Origin: Bizionia sp.
Lineage (GTDB): Bacteria > Bacteroidota > Bacteroidia > Flavobacteriales > Flavobacteriaceae
Reading direction: 5' to 3'
Length of the DNA stretch: 46,691 nucleotides
NCBI GenBank assembly: GCA_020631395.1
Contig: JAHDHI010000034.1
Coordinates: forward strand, 1 to 46,691
Shown: positions 9,139 through 16,564 of the stretch, piece after piece
Position numbering within the stretch: position 1 is the first letter of the stretch
Layout of the letters: every line of letters begins with the position of its first letter
The notes under the pieces: model-generated
What the model was told of the DNA's origin: nothing
What the model saw: the letters and a program-made list of their open reading frames with translations, nothing else
The model's database searches: none
Position numbers and translations under genes: made by a program

Positions 9139-10257
9139 ATGAAATTTATAGTATCAAGTACTTATTTACTAAAACAATTGCAAGTTTTAGGAGGCGTTAT
9201 AAACAGCTCGAACACCTTACCTATTTTAGATAATTTCCTATTTGACATCGATCACACGAAATTGACAGTTTCCGCAAGTGATTTGGAAACGACAATGTCA
9301 TCTGTTTTAGATATAGAAAGTGATAGCAAAGGGAGCGTTGCCATACCTGCACGCCTACTTTTGGATACTTTAAAGACATTTCCAGAGCAGCCATTGACTT
9401 TCGTCATCGAAGACAACAATACGGTTGAAATTAGCTCCAATCACGGTAAATATGCATTGGCTTATGCGGATGGCAACGAGTTTCCAAAAGCTGTTGCCTT
9501 GGAGGATCCTAGTTCTACCGTCATTGCAGGTAACATTTTGGCTACTGCAATCAGCAAAACGATATTTGCTGCCGGCAACGATGATTTGAGACCTGTCATG
9601 AGTGGAGTGTTCTTTCAATTCTCCACGGACAACTTGACTTTCGTTGCAACAGATGCCCATAAATTGGTAAAGTACACCCGAGAAGATGTTAGTGCTTCTC
9701 AAGTGGCAGAATTCATCATGCCAAAAAAACCATTGACCTTGTTAAAGGGGATTCTTGCTGCTAGCGAAGAGGAGGTTTCCATAGAATACAATGACTCGAA
9801 TGCCAAGTTCACTTTCGAGAACACGGTTTTGATTTGTCGTTTGATAGATGGAAAATATCCTAATTACGAAGCAGTGATTCCTAAGGAAAATCCAAACAAA
9901 CTAAGCATAGACCGTACTCAATTCTTGAATTCCGTAAAGCGTGTTAGTATTTTCTCTAACAAGACAACGCATCAAATACGTTTGAAAATTGCTGGTGCAG
10001 AATTGAACATCTCTGCTGAAGACATAGATTATAGCAATAAGGCTGAAGAACGTTTAACTTGTGATTACCAAGGTGACGACATGCAAATTGGTTTCAATTC
10101 CCGTTTTTTAACAGAGATGTTGAACAATTTGAATGCAAGCGATGTACAATTGGAAATGAGCATGCCGAACAGAGCTGGGATTTTAACGCCAATAGACGGT
10201 TTGGATGAAGGTGAATATGTTACTATGCTAGTGATGCCTGTGATGCTTAATGGATAA
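9139..10257 (+). CDS. dnaN: DNA polymerase III subunit beta (sliding clamp)
   Basis: Homodimeric ring that tethers the replicative polymerase and other DNA enzymes to DNA. Seen: 372 residues, the normal length, with three repeated clamp folds. It starts MKFIVSSTYLLKQLQVLGGVI and contains GSVAIPARLLLDTLKTFP, FVATDAHKLVKYTRE, the domain 3 part FNSRFLTEMLNNL and the C-terminal EYVTMLVMPVML, where the usual family ending is MPMRL or similar. The gene is separated from dnaA (not in the window) and sits after gldFG. It ends at a hairpin terminator. Confidence 0.97.
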   Translation: MKFIVSSTYLLKQLQVLGGVINSSNTLPILDNFLFDIDHTKLTVSASDLETTMSSVLDIESDSKGSVAIPARLLLDTLKTFPEQPLTFVIEDNNTVEISSNHGKYALAYADGNEFPKAVALEDPSSTVIAGNILATAISKTIFAAGNDDLRPVMSGVFFQFSTDNLTFVATDAHKLVKYTREDVSASQVAEFIMPKKPLTLLKGILAASEEEVSIEYNDSNAKFTFENTVLICRLIDGKYPNYEAVIPKENPNKLSIDRTQFLNSVKRVSIFSNKTTHQIRLKIAGAELNISAEDIDYSNKAEERLTCDYQGDDMQIGFNSRFLTEMLNNLNASDVQLEMSMPNRAGILTPIDGLDEGEYVTMLVMPVMLNG

Positions 10258-10304
10258 GAGAACCGACTCTTACTTTCCCGTAAGAGCTCTATCATAAAAC
10301 AAAC

Positions 10305-10337
10305 AAAGCCATAATTCGAAATAGAATTATGGCTTTT
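10305..10337. terminator. bidirectional intrinsic terminator
   Basis: Stem AAAGCCATAATTC / GAATTATGGCTTT with a 6-nt loop, between convergent dnaN and the minus-strand cluster. T tracts are short on the plus side and longer (TTTGTTTT) on the minus side. Confidence 0.8.
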
Positions 10338-10373
10338 GCAATTGGCTTCCCAATAGTGTCCACACTATCAAGA

Positions 10374-10643
10374 CTAGACGACTTTGGACACCAAACTTAC
10401 CAAAAAATTGACTCCTTTGTCCACGTTTGCTATGGCATCGGCCTTTTGATTGTTTGATGCAGTTGCATCGTTTATTTGTTGCAATACCTTTACAGCATTG
10501 GCATTGGTAATGCTACTTTGGGCTATGAAAGCATCTATCTCGCTAACTTTCAAACTAGTAAGACTAGCCATTAGTGCTTTGAATTGATCATCTGCCTGTG
10601 AAGCAGCTTGGTTGGCCAGATCATCCCAATTTATATTTTCCAT
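10374..10643 (-). CDS. small helical protein of unknown function (third gene of a three-gene cluster)
   Basis: Protein of 89 residues that I do not recognise. No signal peptide is visible. The first part is acidic and polar (MENINWDDLANQAASQADDQ), the body is alanine/serine-rich and probably all-helical, and the C-terminus is more hydrophobic (VNFLVSLVSKVV). It lies 11 bp downstream of the lipoprotein gene, so the two are almost certainly cotranscribed and probably act together. It might be a soluble partner or an amphipathic peptide-like protein. No function can be assigned. Confidence 0.7.
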   Translation of the reverse strand: MENINWDDLANQAASQADDQFKALMASLTSLKVSEIDAFIAQSSITNANAVKVLQQINDATASNNQKADAIANVDKGVNFLVSLVSKVV

Positions 10644-10654
10644 GATTTCAATGT

Positions 10655-11257
10655 TTAGTTTAAGTTCAATGTGTTTCCTACGTCCAATAATTTTTCCATG
10701 CTGTTGCCTACTTTAATTAGCAAGCTATCGATGCTGCTTTCCACCTTTTTGACGTCCACCGAATCACCAGTTAGACTTTGTATGGAAGACAAGGCATCGC
10801 TTTCTGCCGTCTTTAGCTTTACAGCTGAATTAATCAAGTTTTGCAAAGATGTCGTTGCTTTGCAGTATGTTAGATAGTTCGTATTCAATCCTGTGATGAT
10901 TTGTTGTTGTTGTTGTTGTGCACTCAAGACATCTTGCAAAGAGTCTTTTTTTCGATTGATGACTGGAATGATGCTTTTCATGATGTTGGGAAGTTGCTTT
11001 TTATAATCCAAGCTATCTGGTAGCAGTTTCTCATAATTAGCAATGATGGCCGGTGTATATTGGTTGGTTATAAACGAATTGATGACTTGCTTTCGCTCTT
11101 CGAAAAGCTGATTGACCAACACGATGTTCAATTGATGCATTTCGTCTGCTTCCTTTATGACTTCTTGAGTCAATGTTACAGTCGAACTTGGAATTGTCGC
11201 GCATGCCAACATTAAAAAGCTACTAATGAAAGCAATGATGATAGTTTGTTTTTTCAT
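10655..11257 (-). CDS. lipoprotein of unknown function (second gene of a three-gene cluster)
   Basis: Protein of 200 residues with a lipoprotein signal: basic start MKKQ, hydrophobic stretch, lipobox LMLAC with Cys19. The mature part is predicted to be almost entirely helical, with long amphipathic stretches and a run of six glutamines near residue 115 encoded by a (GTT)n-type repeat on the plus strand. No enzymatic motif is visible. It is placed between the 2-TM gene (87 bp upstream) and the 89-residue gene (11 bp downstream). Inferred location: outer face of the inner membrane or the outer membrane. Confidence 0.8.
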   Translation of the reverse strand: MKKQTIIIAFISSFLMLACATIPSSTVTLTQEVIKEADEMHQLNIVLVNQLFEERKQVINSFITNQYTPAIIANYEKLLPDSLDYKKQLPNIMKSIIPVINRKKDSLQDVLSAQQQQQQIITGLNTNYLTYCKATTSLQNLINSAVKLKTAESDALSSIQSLTGDSVDVKKVESSIDSLLIKVGNSMEKLLDVGNTLNLN

Positions 11258-11344
11258 TTGTTGTTAATTGATTTATAATTATGTCGATTATGAAAGCCGT
11301 GCATGAACATTTGTTTTCGTTTTACAAAAAGAGAATCATACGAT

Positions 11345-12115
11345 TCAAGTATTTGGATTAACGAAGATGGCTTTCACTTTATCTATTATACCTTGTAATA
11401 TGCTAAAAATGGCATCGGAGGAAAAAGCACCAATGAGAGCCAATACACTCTTGTTGAACAAGTTTATTTTTTCAGGATCCACATTGTAGAGCGTGATGAT
11501 TTCAGATATGATACCCAATACGATTTGCGCGACATCCTCTATGGATTCCTCAGGAATCAAGGTTCCGCTTTTAACAGCCGTGCTTATATTTTTAAGTAGG
11601 TAAAACAACACCCCCAATCCAGATACGGATGCCAAGAACCCAAGATTCAAAAGCAATGACCAACCATAATTTTCCATGACTCCCTTGTCCAAGGATTTGT
11701 TGTTGACTCCTTCAGACAAGCTCGTACCAATGAAGACAATCAAGAAAAACAAAGCCAACAATATTAAATTCCTTACCAAAGGAAGCTTGTTGATGAAAGA
11801 TTTCTTCTTGTCACTCAAATACAACTCCTTTGTATACATGATGGATTTTGGTGTTGCAGGTGCCACATTTTCACATAATAGATTATGTGCGTTTATCAAA
11901 TCATCTACATTGCTATTCTGTATCAACGCATTCACTTGTGTATTTATGGTAATGCCATTGTACACGGCATAGGATAGCATGTTGTTTATCTCACTGCTCA
12001 ATTCGTCAATGACGTCCTGAGAAATACCCGGTTTTGAGACCTCCTTTTGCGGTATTGTCGATGCAACTTTGTTGGTTTCTTTGGTAACTGACTCATTGGG
12101 TGATGTTTTGGTCAT
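11345..12115 (-). CDS. two-helix membrane protein of unknown function (first gene of a three-gene cluster)
   Basis: Protein of 256 residues. It has a polar, Thr/Ser/Lys-rich N-terminal tail (1-35), then a helical cytoplasmic-type domain (35-105), and two predicted membrane helices: LVRNLILLALFFLIVFIGTS at about 112-131 and SLLLNLGFLASVSGLGVLFYLL at about 153-174. A C-terminal helical domain of ~80 residues follows (SIEDVAQIVLGIISEIITLY onward). I do not recognise the family. It starts 37 nt after a good Bacteroidota promoter and heads the three-gene cluster. A short hairpin at its stop codon (GAATCGTATGATTC then TCTTTTT) might trim transcription into the next gene. Confidence 0.78.
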   Translation of the reverse strand: MTKTSPNESVTKETNKVASTIPQKEVSKPGISQDVIDELSSEINNMLSYAVYNGITINTQVNALIQNSNVDDLINAHNLLCENVAPATPKSIMYTKELYLSDKKKSFINKLPLVRNLILLALFFLIVFIGTSLSEGVNNKSLDKGVMENYGWSLLLNLGFLASVSGLGVLFYLLKNISTAVKSGTLIPEESIEDVAQIVLGIISEIITLYNVDPEKINLFNKSVLALIGAFSSDAIFSILQGIIDKVKAIFVNPNT

Positions 12116-12151
12116 TTAGTTCAAGTTTTTAGATTAGTATTGTAACTACCC

Positions 12152-12181
12152 AAAAATATATTGATTTGACCTATTGCAAAA
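12152..12181 (-). promoter_or_regulatory. Bacteroidota-type promoter for the three-gene cluster
   Basis: Read on the minus strand: TTTG (12181-12178), an 18-nt spacer, then TATTTTTG (12159-12152), matching the -33 TTG and -7 TAnnTTTG elements known for this phylum. It lies 37 nt upstream of the ATG at 12115. Confidence 0.65.
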
Positions 12182-12290
12182 CCCCGTATAAATACGCTAT
12201 TTTATTATGGACTCTTTTCATCCCAAACAGAAAACTTCATTCTTTCCTAGTTGGAATTCAAGAATTGTGAAAAGAGAGTTTAAAGCTTTT

Positions 12291-12956
12291 TCAGCTAAAA
12301 ACCGGCAAGTCTTTCATTATGCTGTATCTAATTTCGTTGAAATCGGTAACGACTTTGTCTGCCAAGGTATAATCCTGGTTTTTGGAGTTTGCACTATCAA
12401 AACCAACACAATAGATTCCTGCTGACTTAGCTGCCTTTATTCCATTCGTGGAATCCTCTATTACCATACATTCCTCTCTGGAAAAACCAGAAGTCCTTGC
12501 AGCTTTTTCAAAAATTTCTGGATGAGGTTTAGACGCCTTTAAATCTGCACCACTCAATTTTGCTATGAAATATTGATCCAAATCAAAACGGGCAAATACG
12601 TTGTCTATGGTAAACATGGAAGCCGAAGATGCCAATACCAAGGTTAGCCCATTGGCGTGGTAATCCCTTATCAGTTTCAAAACACCATCTATGAGCTGTA
12701 AACTTGGGTCGTTATGAAATAAACTAGTAAAGCTCGTACGTTTGCTTTGTACTAATTCCTCTGGGTCATTCTCTAGATTAAAATGCTGACATAAATATTT
12801 ACATATGTTTATGGTAGATTGACCTGTAAAGGATTCGTATAGTTCTGGTGACACGGAAATACCAAAGGCATCGAACATCATACAATACGCCTTGTGATGT
12901 AAAGGTTCGGTGTCTACGATAACCCCATCCATGTCAAAAAGTACAGCTTTGAGCAT
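12291..12956 (-). CDS. HAD family phosphatase, beta-phosphoglucomutase-like
   Basis: Cytoplasmic haloacid dehalogenase-superfamily hydrolase with the C1-type cap. Seen: 221 residues; motif I LFDMDGVIVDTEPLHHKAY at 6-24 (nucleophile Asp8, acid/base Asp10), motif II LVLASSA, motif III KPHPEIFEKAA, motif IV VIEDSTNGIKAAKSAG. The layout fits beta-phosphoglucomutase and sugar-phosphate phosphatases of the same group. The substrate is not decidable from sequence. It is divergent from the M90 peptidase gene. Confidence 0.88.
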   Translation of the reverse strand: MLKAVLFDMDGVIVDTEPLHHKAYCMMFDAFGISVSPELYESFTGQSTINICKYLCQHFNLENDPEELVQSKRTSFTSLFHNDPSLQLIDGVLKLIRDYHANGLTLVLASSASMFTIDNVFARFDLDQYFIAKLSGADLKASKPHPEIFEKAARTSGFSREECMVIEDSTNGIKAAKSAGIYCVGFDSANSKNQDYTLADKVVTDFNEIRYSIMKDLPVFS

Positions 12957-13075
12957 AATTCTATATTTTTTCAGCGAATATAATTATAGTTCTTATATTT
13001 AACGCCGTCGTTGCAATTTTATAAAAAAGAATTAAAACGACATTTACATTACAAATACCATATTCAACACAACAC

Positions 13076-13855
13076 ATGTCCATATTACTTGTCTTTGTAC
13101 TTCTATTGATTTTCGCAATCTATTCATTTTCAAAAATGAAACGAAAAGACATTGCCCCCTTCCCCAGTCATTGGCACCCCATTCTATTGGACAAAGTATT
13201 GTTTTATGAAAAACTATCTAAACCCGATCAATACGTCTTTCAAAAAAGAATGATGCTTTTTTTAAGCGAAGTCAATATTGATGGTGTCTCGATAGAAGTT
13301 GAGGAATTGGATGAGATTCTGATTTCCGCCAGTGCGATCATTCCTGTATTCGGATTCAAAACATGGCATTACAACAACTTGAGCGGCATCATCCTGTATC
13401 CAGACACCTTCAATGAAGACTTACAGTTCTCCGAACAAGGAAAATCAAGGCGAATTTTGGGAATGGTTGGAACTGGACGTTACGAAAAGCAAATGATTCT
13501 CTCCAGAAAAGCTTTGAGACAAGCTTTTTCCAATGACACGGACAAACACAACACACCTGTTCACGAATTTGTTCATTTGGTCGATAAAATGGATGGGGCC
13601 ACAGACGGCATACCTGAACAATTGTTAGGAAGAGATTATATAAAACCTTGGTTGGAATTAATGCATAGTGAAATGAAAGCCATAAATAACGACCAATCCG
13701 ACATAAGAAAATATGCCTTGACCAATGAAGCCGAGTTTTTTGCCGTTGTCTCGGAATATTTTTTTGAAAGACCAAAACTTTTTAAACGAAAACACCCGGA
13801 ATTGTACAATATGTTGCAGTTATGCTTTCAACAAAATCCAGCAAGAAGAAAGTAG
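13076..13855 (+). CDS. zinc-dependent peptidase, M90/MtfA family
   Basis: 259 residues. Seen: an N-terminal membrane helix (SILLVFVLLLIFAIYSFS), the zinc site HEFVH at 163-167 in the context VHEFVHLVDKMDG, and a downstream glutamate-rich helix NEAEFFAVVSEYFFERP that supplies the third ligand in the family. Known: Escherichia coli MtfA is an aminopeptidase that binds the repressor Mlc; other members are uncharacterised. The added membrane anchor differs from soluble MtfA. It lies upstream of the sulfur genes but with a 50-bp gap and no clear functional tie. Confidence 0.85.
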   Translation: MSILLVFVLLLIFAIYSFSKMKRKDIAPFPSHWHPILLDKVLFYEKLSKPDQYVFQKRMMLFLSEVNIDGVSIEVEELDEILISASAIIPVFGFKTWHYNNLSGIILYPDTFNEDLQFSEQGKSRRILGMVGTGRYEKQMILSRKALRQAFSNDTDKHNTPVHEFVHLVDKMDGATDGIPEQLLGRDYIKPWLELMHSEMKAINNDQSDIRKYALTNEAEFFAVVSEYFFERPKLFKRKHPELYNMLQLCFQQNPARRK

Positions 13856-13906
13856 TTTCATATTGCAGATGAAAGTTGTAATTTGCAGTCTTAAATTTCA
13901 TGATTG

Positions 13907-15319
13907 ATGACAATAGAACAAATATACACAGGTTGCCTTGCTCAAGGTGCATACTACATAGAAAGTGAAGGAGAAGTTGCCATAATAGACCCTTTGAGGG
14001 AAGTTAAGAATTACATTGACATAGCGAAGGAAAACAACGCAGAGATCAAATACATATTCGAAACGCATTTTCATGCCGATTTCGTTAGTGGACACTTGAC
14101 GCTTTCCAAGGAAACTGGTGCTCCAATCATATATGGCCCTACGGCAAATCCATCGTTTGAAGCCACGATTGCCGAAGATGGTCAAGAATTCAAATTGGGA
14201 AAGTTGACCATAAAGGCATTGCATACACCAGGTCACACCATGGAAAGTACCACTTACCTCTTGAAAGACGAAAATGGAAAAGATCATGCCATATTTAGTG
14301 GAGACACCTTGTTTTTAGGAGATGTTGGTCGTCCGGATTTAGCACAAAAGGCAGCAAACATGACCATGGAAGATCTTGCCGGTTTGTCTTTTGACAGCCT
14401 TCGTACTAAGATCATGCCCTTGGCTGACGATGTGATCGTATACCCTGGTCATGGCGCAGGTTCTGCTTGTGGCAAGAATATGATGAAGGAAACGGTAGAT
14501 ACCCTGGGCAATCAAAAGCAAATGAATTATGCACTTAGAGCGGATATGACCAAGGAAGAGTTCGTAAAAGAATTGACAGATGGTCTATTGCCACCACCAC
14601 TCTACTTTCCATTGAACGTAAAACTCAACAAAGAAGGCTATACGCACATAGACGACGTTATAAAACAAGGTGCAAAAGCATTGTCACCCGAGGCTTTTGA
14701 AACGACTGCCAACAATACAGAAGCTTTGATTTTGGATGTACGCCATCAAATAGATTTTATGAAAGGGCATATCCCACGTTCCATATTCATTGGTTTAAAG
14801 GGAGGCTTTGCTCCATGGGTAGGCGCATTGATTGCCGACGTCAACCAAGCTTTGCTCCTTGTTGTCGATGAAGGTAACGAAGAAGAAGCCATTACGCGCT
14901 TGTCTCGTGTAGGTTTTGACAATACCCTGGGATATCTGGATGGAGGCATTGCTGCATGGAAAACTGCTGGCAAAGAGATAGATGACATGGAGTCCATTTC
15001 TGCCGAAACCTTCAAAATCAAATTGGAAACTGAAAACATTCCTGTTTTCGATGTTAGAAAAGAAGGTGAATTTATGGCTGGTCATATCGAAAATGCACAC
15101 TTTACTCCTTTGGACAACATAAACAAACATTTGAATGAGTTTCCAGAAAACGAGCCTTTCTATGTGCATTGTGCAGGAGGATATCGTTCTGTGATAGCTT
15201 CGTCCATATTAAAAAGTAGAGGCATACACAATGTGATAGATGTTGCTGGCGGAATGGGAGCCATTAAAAAAGCTGGAATACCCATTACGGATTTTGTTTG
15301 CCCATCTACACAAAAGTAA
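13907..15319 (+). CDS. persulfide dioxygenase-like MBL-fold protein fused to two rhodanese domains
   Basis: Probably oxidises protein or glutathione/low-molecular persulfide to sulfite and moves sulfane sulfur. Seen: 470 residues. MBL domain (1-245) with HFHADFVSGH at 54-63 (HxHxDH-type metal site, ETHB group), TPGHTMES, FSGDTLFLGDVGRPDL and YPGHGAGSACG. Rhodanese domain 1 (about 255-355) has no catalytic Cys where one is expected (LLLVVDEGNEEE). Rhodanese domain 2 (about 365-465) has the active loop HCAGGYRS with Cys422. The ATG at 13907 is preferred to the TTG at 13904. It is followed after 15 bp by two half-size YeeE/YedE transporters, a typical sulfur-handling set. Confidence 0.9.
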   Translation: MTIEQIYTGCLAQGAYYIESEGEVAIIDPLREVKNYIDIAKENNAEIKYIFETHFHADFVSGHLTLSKETGAPIIYGPTANPSFEATIAEDGQEFKLGKLTIKALHTPGHTMESTTYLLKDENGKDHAIFSGDTLFLGDVGRPDLAQKAANMTMEDLAGLSFDSLRTKIMPLADDVIVYPGHGAGSACGKNMMKETVDTLGNQKQMNYALRADMTKEEFVKELTDGLLPPPLYFPLNVKLNKEGYTHIDDVIKQGAKALSPEAFETTANNTEALILDVRHQIDFMKGHIPRSIFIGLKGGFAPWVGALIADVNQALLLVVDEGNEEEAITRLSRVGFDNTLGYLDGGIAAWKTAGKEIDDMESISAETFKIKLETENIPVFDVRKEGEFMAGHIENAHFTPLDNINKHLNEFPENEPFYVHCAGGYRSVIASSILKSRGIHNVIDVAGGMGAIKKAGIPITDFVCPSTQK

Positions 15320-15334
15320 TTAAACATAGCAATT

Positions 15335-15889
15335 ATGGAATCAATATACAATACATGGCCATGGTACGTCGCAGGCCCATTGATAGCACTTATTATGTTC
15401 ACCCTCCTAAAGTTGGGTAAGAAATTTGGTATGTCATCCAATTTGAGAACCATGTGTTCCATTGTTGGAGCTGGTCATTTTTCTGATTTTTTCAAGTTCG
15501 ATTGGAAAGCCAGCATATGGAACCTATGGATTGTAGCTGGTGTTGTAGCAGGTGGTTTCATAGCTTTTAATTTCTTGACTCCTACTCAACCACAAATACA
15601 CGCTGACGTTGTCTTGCAATTGCAGGAATTGGGTATAAATAGTACCAATGATGCGTTTTTGCCAACAGAGTTGTTTAGCATGGACAGCATGTTCACCCTA
15701 AAAGGGTTTTCAATTTTGTTGGTAGGTGGTTTCTTGGTTGGTTTTGGAGCTCGTTATGCGGGAGGTTGCACCTCTGGACATGCAATTTCTGGAATAAGCA
15801 ATCTTCAAATACCTTCTTTGGTTGCCGTTATCGGCTTTTTCATCGGCGGTTTGGCCATGGTTCATTTTATTTTCCCCTTAATTTTTTAA
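15335..15889 (+). CDS. YeeE/YedE family sulfur transporter, first half
   Basis: Integral inner-membrane protein of 184 residues. Known: full-length YeeE (TsuA) imports thiosulfate through conserved cysteines; many bacteria have it split in two half-proteins. Seen: several membrane helices (WYVAGPLIALIMFTLL, NLWIVAGVVAGGFIAFNFL, GFSILLVGGFLVGFGARY) and the hallmark YAGGCTSGHAISG carrying the conserved Cys. It overlaps functionally with the next gene, which starts 1 nt after its stop. With the persulfide dioxygenase upstream, sulfane sulfur import is the likely role. Confidence 0.88.
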   Translation: MESIYNTWPWYVAGPLIALIMFTLLKLGKKFGMSSNLRTMCSIVGAGHFSDFFKFDWKASIWNLWIVAGVVAGGFIAFNFLTPTQPQIHADVVLQLQELGINSTNDAFLPTELFSMDSMFTLKGFSILLVGGFLVGFGARYAGGCTSGHAISGISNLQIPSLVAVIGFFIGGLAMVHFIFPLIF

Positions 15890-15890
15890 T

Positions 15891-16307
15891 ATGAAACAAA
15901 CGTTATCATTTTTCGGCATAGGATTATTTCTAGGTATATTATTCATTAAATCGGAAGTTGCCTCATGGTTTCGCATCTATGAAATGTTCCAGTTTAAAAG
16001 TTTTCACATGTATGGCATCATTGGTTCTGCAATAGCATTGGGAATCGTCATCGTAAAGTATTTGAAACATACACAAGCAAAGGACATCAATGGAAAGGAC
16101 ATTCTAATAGTTCCAAAGGACAAAGGATTTGTCAGATACATATCGGGAGGCATCATCTTTGGTTTGGGTTGGGCATTGGCTGGAGCTTGTCCAGGCCCCA
16201 TGTACGTATTGCTTGGCTCAGGGTTTGCAAGTATCCTAGTTTTAATCCTTGGAGCGCTTTTGGGAACATTCGCATATGGTCTTTTAAAGAACAAGCTTCC
16301 TCATTAG
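15891..16307 (+). CDS. YeeE/YedE family sulfur transporter, second half (DUF6691-type)
   Basis: 138-residue membrane protein with four predicted helices and the family signature WALAGACPGPMYVLLGSG, whose Cys is the counterpart of that in the first half-protein. The ATG lies 1 nt after the preceding stop, so translation is coupled. Inferred: forms a heteromer with the first half to carry thiosulfate or a related sulfur compound. Confidence 0.87.
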   Translation: MKQTLSFFGIGLFLGILFIKSEVASWFRIYEMFQFKSFHMYGIIGSAIALGIVIVKYLKHTQAKDINGKDILIVPKDKGFVRYISGGIIFGLGWALAGACPGPMYVLLGSGFASILVLILGALLGTFAYGLLKNKLPH

Positions 16308-16471
16308 ACAATCCAGAAAGCAGAAAAGACTGGCTTCGATGCAATAATTCTCGATGGGAAATCATCTGGATCTTATAAATTCAAAATTTACTTTTTGATT
16401 TTTGTTCCTTGTTTGCTAAACCCAATGAAATTCAGCCTGCAGATTGTTTTCATATTTTACCATTAAAGACA

Positions 16472-16505
16472 AATGCCTGAACCTTTCCAATAAGGTTCAA
16501 GCATT
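16472..16505. terminator. hairpin between convergent genes, probable terminator
   Basis: Stem AATGCCTGAACCTT / AAGGTTCAAGCATT with one mismatch and a 6-nt loop. T tracts are poor, so it is a weaker candidate than the others in this window. Confidence 0.45.
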
Positions 16506-16564
16506 CAAGACTCGGAATACATTCGCTTTAACGATCACGACATAAAACAGATGCCCAACTCAAT

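Noticed and set aside
16308-16400. Coding-like run (FDAIILDGKSSGSYKF) after the second YeeE half
   Set aside because: No start codon, very short, not similar to any family I know; likely chance.
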